NCBI RefSeq assembly: GCF_003971065.1
Contig: NZ_RYDV01000003.1
Location: 248,001 to 312,000 of the forward strand
From: Candidimonas sp. SYP-B2681
GTDB taxonomy: Bacteria > Pseudomonadota > Gammaproteobacteria > Burkholderiales > Burkholderiaceae_B
Reading direction: 5' to 3'
Length of the DNA stretch: 64,000 bases
The notes beneath the pieces are model-generated. The model was not told where the DNA came from, did not search any database, and saw only the letters and a list, made by a program, of their open reading frames with translations. The translations under genes and the position numbers were made by a program. Positions 55,401 through 63,465 of the stretch are shown here, piece after piece. Every line of letters starts with the position of its first letter. The stretch's first letter is position 1.

Positions 55401-55817
55401 TCATGCGGACGGCCTATGGCAGGGCTCGAAAGAAAATCTGGGTACATGGATATCGCCTTCTAATTCAACAGTCAGATTCACTGCCGCGTTTGCTGCGAGT
55501 GTAGTGCAGTCACCCAGCACATTACTGATCATTCGCGGCCCCTCCAGCAGTTCTATTATGGCGACATTGTAAGGAAGGCGATTTTTGAAGGCTGGATGAT
55601 ACGCCTTGTGATACACGACCCAGCTGATTATTTTTCCCTTTCCGCACGACTCGCGCCAGCTCCACGTCATAGAAAGACATGCCGGACAAGACCTGCTGGC
55701 TGGCATCCAGCAATGACCACACGACATGCAAGACTGGAAAATCAAACTACCGCGTGTCAGTGCTTCCCAGTAGGGGCGATTGAATTCGTAAATATCTAAT
55801 GGTAATCCGTCACTCAC
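55401..55817 (-). CDS. Zn-ribbon/OB-fold (DUF35) protein
   Basis: A 138-residue acyl-CoA-associated protein. The rubredoxin-like zinc ribbon is C-M-S-C-G-H with C-P-A-C-L-S, and the OB fold follows with S-W-V-V-Y-H-K-A-Y-H-P-A-F and L-P-Y-N-V-A-I-I-E-L-L-E-G-P. DUF35 proteins partner thiolases or thiolase-like aldolases and hold the CoA. The start is a GTG at 55817, 4 bases after the thiolase stop; ATG codons upstream lie inside the thiolase gene. It is the last gene of the operon, with pseudogene debris beyond. Confidence 0.82.
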   Translation of the reverse strand: MSDGLPLDIYEFNRPYWEALTRGSLIFQSCMSCGHCWMPASRSCPACLSMTWSWRESCGKGKIISWVVYHKAYHPAFKNRLPYNVAIIELLEGPRMISNVLGDCTTLAANAAVNLTVELEGDIHVPRFSFEPCHRPSA

Positions 55818-55821
55818 TGAT

Positions 55822-56964
55822 TTAGTCCCCCAAAACGAGCGTGGCATGGGTATGCATGGTTCCACCTTGATTGCTGACAACGCAGACATCCGCACCCGGC
55901 ACCTGGAGCGTCGCGGTACCTCTGATTTGTCGAACCCCCTCCAGAATCAACTGCAGCCCAGGCATACCCGTTTCTGACAGCAAGCCCCCGCTGGTGTTGA
56001 TAGGTAGGCGACCGCCAATCTCAATTTGCCCATCACGCACGAAATCGCCTACTTTTCCTTTTTCACAAAACCCGTAGTCTTCCAATGTCATGAGCGGGGT
56101 GATGGTGAAGCAATCGTACAGTTGCGCAACATCGACATCGTCGGGCGTAATACCGGCCATGTCGAATGCCAACTTGCCGGACTGTACTGCTTGTGTAGTG
56201 GTCAACGTTGGTCTACTCGGAAGCTCCCACGAGGTTTGACCGCTACCCACTCCGAGAATCGGCACAGCATGGTCGATCCCTCGCGCCCGGGCCTTCTCTC
56301 GACTCATGACAACGACAGCAGCCGCACCATCAGAGACAAGACAACAGTCGTCCCGGCGCAATGGGTCGATCAACATGGGCGATGCCAAATAATCCTCAAA
56401 CGAAATCTCCTTGCGAAGCTGAGCTTGCGGATTGCTGGCACCGTGCTTTCGCGCGGCCATGGCGACCGCCGCAAACGCGTCCACAGGGGTACCATATTCA
56501 ATCATATGGGCGCGATGGATCATGCCGTAGCCCGCCGCCGTGGAAAACCATCCAAACAAGGCGTCATTTCCTCTGGGTCGTGAATACACGTCGCGGTTAC
56601 CGCTGCGTGGATTGTCGGCGTAGGAAATCACCGCAATCTCGCACTGGCCCGTTTCAATTGCCATCATCGCCAATGAAATTAACGTGATATTGGCCGCCCC
56701 GCCCTGATCCCAGGCACCACCCCAGCGCGGCTGTATCCCCAGGGCACTGGCAACTTTCTGCCCGTACAGTATCTCGCGGTTCGAGGTCGGTGTTTTCACA
56801 AACAGCGCGTCGACGGCCTCCTTTTCGACACCAGCGTCCTGTAGCGCGCGGGTACATGCTTCCACATTCAGCGAAACCGTATCCAGCCCGAGTTTGCCGA
56901 AATCAGTATGGCCAATTCCTGCAATAACATACTTACCCTTCATCGAACTTGAATTTGAAGCCAT
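55822..56964 (-). CDS. thiolase-fold acyl-CoA protein (lipid-transfer/Ltp2-like)
   Basis: A 380-residue thiolase-superfamily protein of the SCP-x/lipid-transfer branch. Blocks: I-A-G-I-G-H-T-D-F-G-K-L-G, W-D-Q-G-G-A-A-N-I, A-Y-G-type repeats, Q-L-Y-D-C-F-T-I-T, Y-G-F-C-E-K-G-K-V-G-D, and I-N-T-S-G-G-L-L-S-E-T-G-M-P-G. The nucleophilic Cys of true thiolases is not found at the usual spot (D-Q-G-G-A instead) and the late G-H-P motif reads G-M-P, as in Ltp2-type retro-aldolases that work with DUF35 proteins. Its direct DUF35 neighbour supports that reading. Confidence 0.85.
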   Translation of the reverse strand: MASNSSSMKGKYVIAGIGHTDFGKLGLDTVSLNVEACTRALQDAGVEKEAVDALFVKTPTSNREILYGQKVASALGIQPRWGGAWDQGGAANITLISLAMMAIETGQCEIAVISYADNPRSGNRDVYSRPRGNDALFGWFSTAAGYGMIHRAHMIEYGTPVDAFAAVAMAARKHGASNPQAQLRKEISFEDYLASPMLIDPLRRDDCCLVSDGAAAVVVMSREKARARGIDHAVPILGVGSGQTSWELPSRPTLTTTQAVQSGKLAFDMAGITPDDVDVAQLYDCFTITPLMTLEDYGFCEKGKVGDFVRDGQIEIGGRLPINTSGGLLSETGMPGLQLILEGVRQIRGTATLQVPGADVCVVSNQGGTMHTHATLVLGD

Positions 56965-56966
56965 CT

Positions 56967-57743
56967 CTATGACCCCTTAAAAACGGGGGGTCGCTTTTCC
57001 TGGAATGCCAGCGTTCCCTCTTTTGCGTCATCGGATGCAACCAGGATTTTATTGACCATTTGCTCGAATCGCAGCCCGCCTGCGAGTCCTAACTCAGGAC
57101 CTCTCAGTGCAAGCTCTTTTGCTGCCTGAACCGCTAAAGGAGCATTTTTTACGATTCGACGCGCATACTCCATGGCCGTTTCCAGAAGCTTGTCTGCGTC
57201 GACAACTCGATTAATCAGTCCCCAACGCTGCGCGGTCGCCGCGTCAATGCTATCGCCGGTCAAAAGCATTTCCATGGCAATGGCGTGTGGCAGTTGGGCC
57301 ATAACACGTTGCGTGCCGCCATTGCCCGCGATGATGCCCCGTTTTACTTCAGCTAGACTAAAAGTTGCATGCGATGCCGCAACCCGGATATCGGTGGCCA
57401 GTAAAAGGGTCATGCCACCGGCAAGACAATAACCGTTCACTGCGGCAACGATAGGCTTCCATATTTCTAGCCCACGGTTGAGCAGCATCCCTTTTTGCGT
57501 TTGCCAGAACTCATTGAGGTCGGTTTTTCGTGAGAAATAACTTTTCAGATCCGCACCAGAGCTGAATGCCTTGTCTCCCGCACCGGTAATGATGGCAGCA
57601 CGAATACTACTGTCATCGCGGACGCGTTCCCAAGCAGCGGAAAGCGCTTGATAATGTTCAGCATCCAGCGCATTGCGTTTCTCTGGCCGGTTTATAGTGA
57701 TGAGCGCAATGCCGTCTTCTGGTATATGAAAGTCAACTGACAT
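56967..57743 (-). CDS. enoyl-CoA hydratase/isomerase family protein
   Basis: A 258-residue crotonase-fold enzyme. It has I-N-R-P-E-K-R-N-A-L-D, the oxyanion segment F-S-S-G-A-D-L-K-S-Y, G-Y-C-L-A-G-G-M-T-L-L-L-A-T-D-I-R-V-A, a Glu in F-S-L-A-E-V-K-R-G-I, and G-N-G-G-T-Q-R. Hydration of an alpha,beta-unsaturated acyl-CoA would give the 3-hydroxyacyl-CoA that the thiolase-fold protein could cleave. It sits 2 bases before that gene and 7 after the CoA-transferase. Confidence 0.9.
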   Translation of the reverse strand: MSVDFHIPEDGIALITINRPEKRNALDAEHYQALSAAWERVRDDSSIRAAIITGAGDKAFSSGADLKSYFSRKTDLNEFWQTQKGMLLNRGLEIWKPIVAAVNGYCLAGGMTLLLATDIRVAASHATFSLAEVKRGIIAGNGGTQRVMAQLPHAIAMEMLLTGDSIDAATAQRWGLINRVVDADKLLETAMEYARRIVKNAPLAVQAAKELALRGPELGLAGGLRFEQMVNKILVASDDAKEGTLAFQEKRPPVFKGS

Positions 57744-57750
57744 GATAGAT

Positions 57751-58884
57751 TTAGCTTATAGATAAGGCATTCAGATAATGATGGGTATGTTCACCCAGTC
57801 CCGGAGCCGGTTCTGTCACAGCCGGTCGAACCTTATCGAACGACAGCGGCAGCCCCGCGAGCTTGAAACCAGCCTCGCCGACGGGGCGCACCATATCCAG
57901 CTGCACCACTTGGGGTTCATCAAGCGCTTCCTCAATGCTGTTGATGGCCGCAACCGGTACGCCAGCTGCCTCCAGACGTGCTATCCACATCGCTCTTGAG
58001 GCACTTAGCAAGGTGGATTGAATCTCGTCTACCATCTGCTCACGATTGATTAAGCGTTGCCGGTTATTCGTAAACCGTTCATCCACACACCATTCTGGAT
58101 GCCCCATCGCCTCGGCAAGCTTTACAAATAACCGATCGTTGCCTGCACAGATCATGATCGGTCCGTCCGGCGTATCGAATCCCTGATAGGGGACCAATCC
58201 GGGGTGGGCGGTTCCGTATCGTCGCGATTTGCGCCCCTCGTTAATGTGACCATGTATCCGAGGTGCCGCCCAGGCCAATGCCGTTTCAAGTAACGAGGTG
58301 TTCACTACCGCGCCACGTTTGGTCTGCTCGCGCTCGCGCAAAGCGGTCAATACCCCAATCACTGCCCACATTGCGGCGCCTTGGTCCACGATCGATGCTC
58401 CCATTCTTGCGGGGGGACTCTCTTCGCTTCCATTCATGCTAATCAAGCCGCTGTACGCCTGCAGCAGGGGCTCGTACCCCGGTTGAAGCCGACGCGGACC
58501 TTTGTGACCGAACGCGGTGATCTCGCAGTACACGAGCATTGGGAATTTCCGATTGAGCGCATCCTGATCCAGCCCCAGTTTCTTTGACTCACCAGGGCGC
58601 AGGTTATGGATCAACACATCCGCATCGGCCAGGATAGAGAACAACTGCTTCACGCCCTCTGGCGACTTCAAATCAATGACCACCGAACGCTTTCCCCGGT
58701 TGACGTCATGAAATGTCATGGAAGCGTTATCACGAAATGCGGGCCCCATTGCGCGCGAGTCATCGCCCGTCACAGGCTTTTCGACCTTGATGACTTCAGC
58801 GCCAAGATCTGAAAAAATCATGCCTGCGTAGGGGGCGGATAACACTTGCCCTATCTCGACAACGCGTATACCTTTTAAAGACAC
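57751..58884 (-). CDS. CaiB/BaiF family CoA-transferase
   Basis: A 377-residue family III CoA-transferase. It starts L-K-G-I-R-V-V-E-I-G-Q-V-L-S-A-P-Y-A-G-M-I and has D-L-G-A-E-V-I-K-V-E, the N-R-G-K-R-S-V-V-I-D-L-K segment, and a catalytic Asp in I-V-D-Q-G-A-A-M-W. It would move CoA from a donor thioester to the organic acid brought in by the Bug receptor, starting the pathway of this operon. Confidence 0.93.
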   Translation of the reverse strand: MSLKGIRVVEIGQVLSAPYAGMIFSDLGAEVIKVEKPVTGDDSRAMGPAFRDNASMTFHDVNRGKRSVVIDLKSPEGVKQLFSILADADVLIHNLRPGESKKLGLDQDALNRKFPMLVYCEITAFGHKGPRRLQPGYEPLLQAYSGLISMNGSEESPPARMGASIVDQGAAMWAVIGVLTALREREQTKRGAVVNTSLLETALAWAAPRIHGHINEGRKSRRYGTAHPGLVPYQGFDTPDGPIMICAGNDRLFVKLAEAMGHPEWCVDERFTNNRQRLINREQMVDEIQSTLLSASRAMWIARLEAAGVPVAAINSIEEALDEPQVVQLDMVRPVGEAGFKLAGLPLSFDKVRPAVTEPAPGLGEHTHHYLNALSIS

Positions 58885-58922
58885 GAGAAGAACTCCTTTT
58901 GGTTGTATGTAGATGACGGTTG

Positions 58923-59897
58923 CTATTGCGGTTCAATACCCGCTTTTTGAATGATCGCGCCCCATTTCATCATCTCTGTTTCGACAAACCTATCCATTTC
59001 TTCACGGGTCATTCGGGTCGGAATTCCGTCCGTTGCGGCAATCAATTGCTTAACCGGTTTCGCCTCTGAAGCATCAGAGATCCACTTATGAAGCTTATTC
59101 AGGACCTCTGTTGGCGTACCTTTGGGCGCTAGAAAAATACCCCATGAACCAAGTTCAAGGCCTGGCAACCCTAATTCTGAAGAAGAGGGGACGCCTTTGA
59201 GGAACGCTAATTTCTGCTTGCCCGTGATGGCAAGTGGCCGTACTTTACCGGCCTCAAACATGGACCTCATGGCACCCACATCAGAAAAGATCATATCCAC
59301 ACGCCCTGCAGCCACATCATTGAGCGCTTCCGCATTGCCCTTGTAAGGCACATAAAGAATATCGGCATCAATCTGCTGTTTATAGAGCTCTGCCCCGACT
59401 CGAGAGGAAGAGTTGCCGCTTCCGTATGACAGTGCCCCCGGCTTTGCCCGCGCCGCTCTGGTTAGATCGTCCAGCGTTTGATAAGGGGAGGCTGCACCCA
59501 CAACCAGCACGAGCGGTGAGGGCTCGCGGATCACCCCTACCGTATCGAAGCTCGCGATAGGTTCATAGGGCATGCTTTTGAAAAGAAACTTGTTCGCGTA
59601 ATGGGTATTGCTCGTAAGCAATAGCGTGTAGCCGTCAGGACGGGCGGAGGCTGCCGCACGAGTCGCGATAAATCCATTCGCTCCAGGCCGATTCTCAACG
59701 ACTACAGGTTGTCCGCTCTGACGGGAGATTTCCTGCGCGACTACGCGCGCCGTATTATCGCTGCCGCTTCCAACCGGAAATGGCACGAGCAGGGTAATGG
59801 GCTTTTCAGGAAATGTTGAGGCGAATGCGACGGGTCCTTCCATCGTGCCTATTGTCAATACCATCATTGTTATTGCGGACAGCGCAATCTTTATCAT
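58923..59897 (-). CDS. Bug family solute receptor
   Basis: A 324-residue periplasmic receptor with a signal peptide ending near P-V-A-F-A-S-T-F-P, then F-P-E-K-P-I-T-L-L-V-P-F-P-V-G-S-G-S-D-N, N-R-P-G-A-N-G-F-I-A and A-R-P-D-G-Y-T-L-L. It is the first gene of the LysR-controlled operon and 38 bases before the CoA-transferase. Ligand is probably the carboxylic acid used by the operon. Confidence 0.9.
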   Translation of the reverse strand: MIKIALSAITMMVLTIGTMEGPVAFASTFPEKPITLLVPFPVGSGSDNTARVVAQEISRQSGQPVVVENRPGANGFIATRAAASARPDGYTLLLTSNTHYANKFLFKSMPYEPIASFDTVGVIREPSPLVLVVGAASPYQTLDDLTRAARAKPGALSYGSGNSSSRVGAELYKQQIDADILYVPYKGNAEALNDVAAGRVDMIFSDVGAMRSMFEAGKVRPLAITGKQKLAFLKGVPSSSELGLPGLELGSWGIFLAPKGTPTEVLNKLHKWISDASEAKPVKQLIAATDGIPTRMTREEMDRFVETEMMKWGAIIQKAGIEPQ

Positions 59898-59980
59898 TGT
59901 GTCTTCTCCGTTACGTTATCAGCCTTGCTTCAAGACCAATAGAGTCGAGGAGTTTATGCGCTCATCATTATTCTGTAAAA

Positions 59981-60006
59981 TGCAAAAGTATCATTAATGT
60001 ATTGCA
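59981..60006. promoter_or_regulatory. inverted repeat in the LysR/Bug divergent promoter
   Basis: TGCAA (59981-59985) and TTGCA (60002-60006) flank an AT-rich core containing CATTAATG. It lies in the 124-base gap between the divergent LysR and Bug genes, 15 bases before the LysR start. LysR sites are usually T-N11-A with imperfect dyads, so this is a candidate operator, not a firm one. Confidence 0.45.
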
Positions 60007-60021
60007 AAAAGTGGAATAATC

Positions 60022-60927
60022 ATGCGGTCGCGACTCACCCTTGTTCATTTGGAGGCGGTTGTCTCTGTGGCGGAAAACTTAAGCTTTCACCAAGCCTCAT
60101 TGCAGTTGCATACATCGCAACCGGCTTTAAGCCGATGTATCCAGGGCGCAGAAGAGGCAGTTGGAGCAAAACTCTTTGACAGAACCACCCGAAATGTCAG
60201 CCTGACTCCGGCCGGGGCATCGTTTTTGCCTATCGCTCGTCGCCTTCTTATGGACTTTGAATGTCTTATAGAGGGAGTTACTGAATATATGGATGGCGAT
60301 CGCGGGACGCTTTCTATCGCCGCATTGCCTTCATTGGGAGCCACGCTACTACCTGAGGTGATGTGCGAATTTGCAAGGACCTGGCCCGCAGTGAAAGTGT
60401 CCATCGTCGCCCCACACAACCAGATCTTGACCGACTTAGTTGTTAACGGTCAGGTGGATTTCGGCATTACCATGAAGCCGCCGAAAAGTGAAAAGGTACT
60501 GTACGAACATCTCTTGGATGATGAGTTTGTCTTGATCTGCAGTCCTGCTCACCCGTTGGCCAAATCGTCATCATGTAGATGGAGTGTTTTTAAAAAATAT
60601 CCCTACATTGCGCTTTCGCCTACGACAAGTATGTCTCTGCTGACCCAACAGGTCTTCAAACAACTCCATTTGGATGTCGAGCCGGCGTACGAAATAGATG
60701 GCCTTCGGCTCACCGGCCAACTGATTGCTGCGGGATTGGGGATTACTGCTATTCCTCGTCTAGTCCTGCCTCAACTCGGGCAAATTGACTTGCGGGTTAT
60801 TCCTTTGCGTTCACCGGCAATGCACAGGTCGCTTGGCATCGTGACGAGGGAAGGCCGGACCCCTTCTGTGCTGGCGAATAATTTTCTAAAGCTGCTTCAG
60901 CACTCCAAAATAACAGCCACGAAGTGA
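60022..60927 (+). CDS. LysR family transcriptional regulator
   Basis: A 301-residue LysR protein. The N-terminal winged helix has F-H-Q-A-S-L-Q-L-H-T-S-Q-P-A-L-S-R-C-I-Q and L-F-D-R-T-T-R-N-V-S-L-T-P-A-G. The C-terminal co-inducer domain starts around residue 90 (G-T-L-S-I-A-A-L-P-S). Divergent from the Bug/CoA-transferase operon, it is its likely activator. Its last ~40 bases overlap the integrase remnant on the other strand. Confidence 0.92.
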   Translation: MRSRLTLVHLEAVVSVAENLSFHQASLQLHTSQPALSRCIQGAEEAVGAKLFDRTTRNVSLTPAGASFLPIARRLLMDFECLIEGVTEYMDGDRGTLSIAALPSLGATLLPEVMCEFARTWPAVKVSIVAPHNQILTDLVVNGQVDFGITMKPPKSEKVLYEHLLDDEFVLICSPAHPLAKSSSCRWSVFKKYPYIALSPTTSMSLLTQQVFKQLHLDVEPAYEIDGLRLTGQLIAAGLGITAIPRLVLPQLGQIDLRVIPLRSPAMHRSLGIVTREGRTPSVLANNFLKLLQHSKITATK

Positions 60928-61422
60928 GGTTTCGGACGAGCTGCTAGCAGCAAAGTCGGCATACTGTTCGTTGAAGCGAGGCGCGATTGCCCATATCTTT
61001 GTTCGTTTTGCTCCAGTCACTCTATCTGGACTATTCTGCCAAGGCTCAAAGGAACATGCCCGGATGCGGCTAAGTTTCGACGTTCGCCCCTTCCATGCAA
61101 GCAGTTCTCGCTGCGCAGGAACTAGGGCCCTGTAGCTCGGATGCCCCGGCCTACTCTTTGGACTTACGAGTCGTACTACTCCTCCTTCCACATCGACGTC
61201 ATCGTTGAACAAAACCTGTAACGCCTCGTATGTACGACATCCACTAGCAGCGAGTAGCGCGTACAGAGCCTTGTCCCGATATGTAGGCATCGCTTCGATC
61301 AGCTCCATGACTTTATCGTACGGAAAAGCCCGTTGCTCATCGTAAGGCGTATCATCAAACTCACCACGCAGTACCACGCTCTCAACCAGTTTAGGGCCAG
61401 CGGGGAAAACACCCGCGATCAT
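60886..61422 (-). pseudogene. truncated tyrosine-recombinase (phage-type integrase) remnant
   Basis: The first ~115 residues resemble the catalytic domain start of a site-specific integrase: F-P-Y-D-K-V-M-E-L-I-E, then Y-A-L-L-A-A-S-G-C-R-T-Y-E-A-L-Q-V-L with the first catalytic Arg at about residue 63, and P-S-Y-R-A-L-V-P-A-Q-R-E-L-L-A-W-K-G. After this the reading runs into unrelated bases and the LysR 3' end. The H-x-x-R and Tyr motifs and the N-terminal arm-binding part are missing. It lies 3' of tRNA-Arg, the usual place for an integrase. Confidence 0.7.
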
Positions 61423-61429
61423 GAAACAC

Positions 61430-61901
61430 TATTCGCTTCTTCTTATTTCTCATACCAACATACGGGCGTTTTGGTCGTGAGCGATGGCGAGCTCGCCCTC
61501 TGCCATGTTGGTTCACAGGCTGAGTAGGGCATCAAGATGATGAGAAATAGCCTTTACCAGTGATGCTCCTACCTGAACGCCCGCGCATCCGTCGCGTTGC
61601 TTGTCCCGCCCATAAGGTCTATTTAGTCGAATGTCAGGCTTAATACTGAGCGAGTAGGCGTCATCTATACGTAAGCAACGGTCCAAGTCGCGTCGAAAAC
61701 GATGTCGACGTCGGCAAACTAAGATAGTGCGACGGAGCCTTCGAGATCCTCGGCGGCGGTGCCTACACCGAGAGGCGCAGCTCAGATCTGCATATTGCGC
61801 GCTGGTGCAGACTGCGGGCGTTCAACCGATATATACAGGTAAGCCCCGCGAGGTATTGGAATAAGAGAAAGTCGATGTGCTCGGCAGCGTTGAGAGGAAA
61901 A
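61430..61901. other. unassigned stretch between integrase remnant and tRNA-Arg
   Basis: About 470 bases with no gene, repeat or clear promoter I can support. It has many stops in all frames and looks like decayed mobile-element DNA. Confidence 0.4.
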
Positions 61902-61978
<77 letters not shown>

Positions 61979-62166
61979 GTGGGCGCATTTTACCGCGTCA
62001 CATCCAAAAGTGGAAAACCCTCTGTTTTCGTCTACTTGCGAAGCAGAATGCATGTCAGGTGCCGCATGAAAGTATCACTTAAACGACACTATTACATTAG
62101 GTAACGTAGTCAATTTGGCCAAATGCTACAGTTTCCCGCCTGAGCCACAACACGATAAAGCAGCCG

Positions 62167-63465
62167 ATGCGCCCCTCTACCCCATTACGTAAACGACTTC
62201 TTCACAGTATCGCTATGCTCGGCGCACTGTTGCTGGCAGGTCCCGCAACGGCGGCAATTACCTACAAACTTGACCGCCCCCAAGCACTTGCCGGTGAGGC
62301 GATCAATATTATTGGTCTCTTGTTCAATGACGGCGACACGGCCATTAGCTGGACCGCTCCGAAAAGCCTGGTTCTGCAGTGGCGTAATCAAGATGGCAAA
62401 GTGATACGCAGCCTCGCGCGTCTGACTACAAGCGGAGCCCAGGTCAACGTCCCGGTGAATAATTTTGTGAAATTCGCATGGCGCGCCGTGGTTCCAACCG
62501 GCGTTAAGGGATTGCAAGCTGTCAATGTTGAAGGCGAACCTACGCTTCTGGCGTTGGACACGAGCCCCTTGGAAAACAGTCCGGTATCAGGAACCGTTGC
62601 CGCCGGCCCCGTCATCGATGCGGGAGCAGGCCGCGGGCTTAGTGATCCAGCTCTTCCGGACAGCATCGTCGCCGCGACCGGAGCGTCTGTTACTGAAGGA
62701 CCGCCGGTGAACACGCCGGAACGTCTGGTTGCCCCGCCTACCGCATTCGAGAATTTTCGAAGCGCCATCTCGCCCTATGAACCTATCTATTTCGATGTAG
62801 GCAATAAAGGGGGGCGAAACGCACGCTATCAGGTTAGTTTCAAATATCGCCTATTTTCTCCCAACGATCCAGCCAACCCGGAATTCATAGACAACTTCTA
62901 TTTTGGATACACACAAACGTCACTGTGGGATTTGAGCTCTGATTCGAATCCGTTCGTCGACACCTCGTTCAAACCCAGTCTTTTTTGGCGTAAAGATGCC
63001 CTCTGGCAGGCTCCGCAGAAAGATTGGTTTGTCGGGCTTGCCAGCGGTGTAGAGCATGAATCCAACGGGAAGAAAGAGGATGAATCACGGTCCCTGAATT
63101 TCGCTTACGTACAACCGGAATTCAACTACCGTTTCGATGGCGGAAGCACCCTTACTTTTGCCCCACGCATCAAAGCGTACTTCGAGAAGAACGAGAACCC
63201 GGACTATGCAGATTATGCTGGCTACGTAGACTGGAAACTGCGCTGGGCCCAGGATAACGGCCTTGTGTTGTCTGGTCTGTATCGTCACGGAAAGAGCGGA
63301 CGTAATACCAGCCAGTTAGAAGCCGCATGGCCATTGCGAAGAACCTTCCTGAATATGAATGGCTACTTTCATGTACAGTATTTTCAAGGTTATGGTCAAA
63401 CCTTGCTTAACTACAACCGCAAAAGCGACGGCCAGATTCGTATAGGAATTGCCTTGGTTCCCTAA
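62167..63465 (+). CDS. pldA: outer membrane phospholipase A
   Basis: A 432-residue OmpLA-type beta-barrel that hydrolyses phospholipids misplaced in the outer leaflet. A signal peptide ends at P-A-T-A-A near residue 30. Catalytic His297 and Ser299 (E-H-E-S-N-G) and Asn311 keep the exact His-x-Ser/+12 Asn spacing of E. coli PldA. The barrel covers about 200-432, with F-G-Y-T-Q-T-S-L-W-D-L and a C-terminal strand ending V-P. About 165 residues between signal and barrel form an extra Ig-like/linker part that the E. coli protein lacks. Confidence 0.9.
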   Translation: MRPSTPLRKRLLHSIAMLGALLLAGPATAAITYKLDRPQALAGEAINIIGLLFNDGDTAISWTAPKSLVLQWRNQDGKVIRSLARLTTSGAQVNVPVNNFVKFAWRAVVPTGVKGLQAVNVEGEPTLLALDTSPLENSPVSGTVAAGPVIDAGAGRGLSDPALPDSIVAATGASVTEGPPVNTPERLVAPPTAFENFRSAISPYEPIYFDVGNKGGRNARYQVSFKYRLFSPNDPANPEFIDNFYFGYTQTSLWDLSSDSNPFVDTSFKPSLFWRKDALWQAPQKDWFVGLASGVEHESNGKKEDESRSLNFAYVQPEFNYRFDGGSTLTFAPRIKAYFEKNENPDYADYAGYVDWKLRWAQDNGLVLSGLYRHGKSGRNTSQLEAAWPLRRTFLNMNGYFHVQYFQGYGQTLLNYNRKSDGQIRIGIALVP

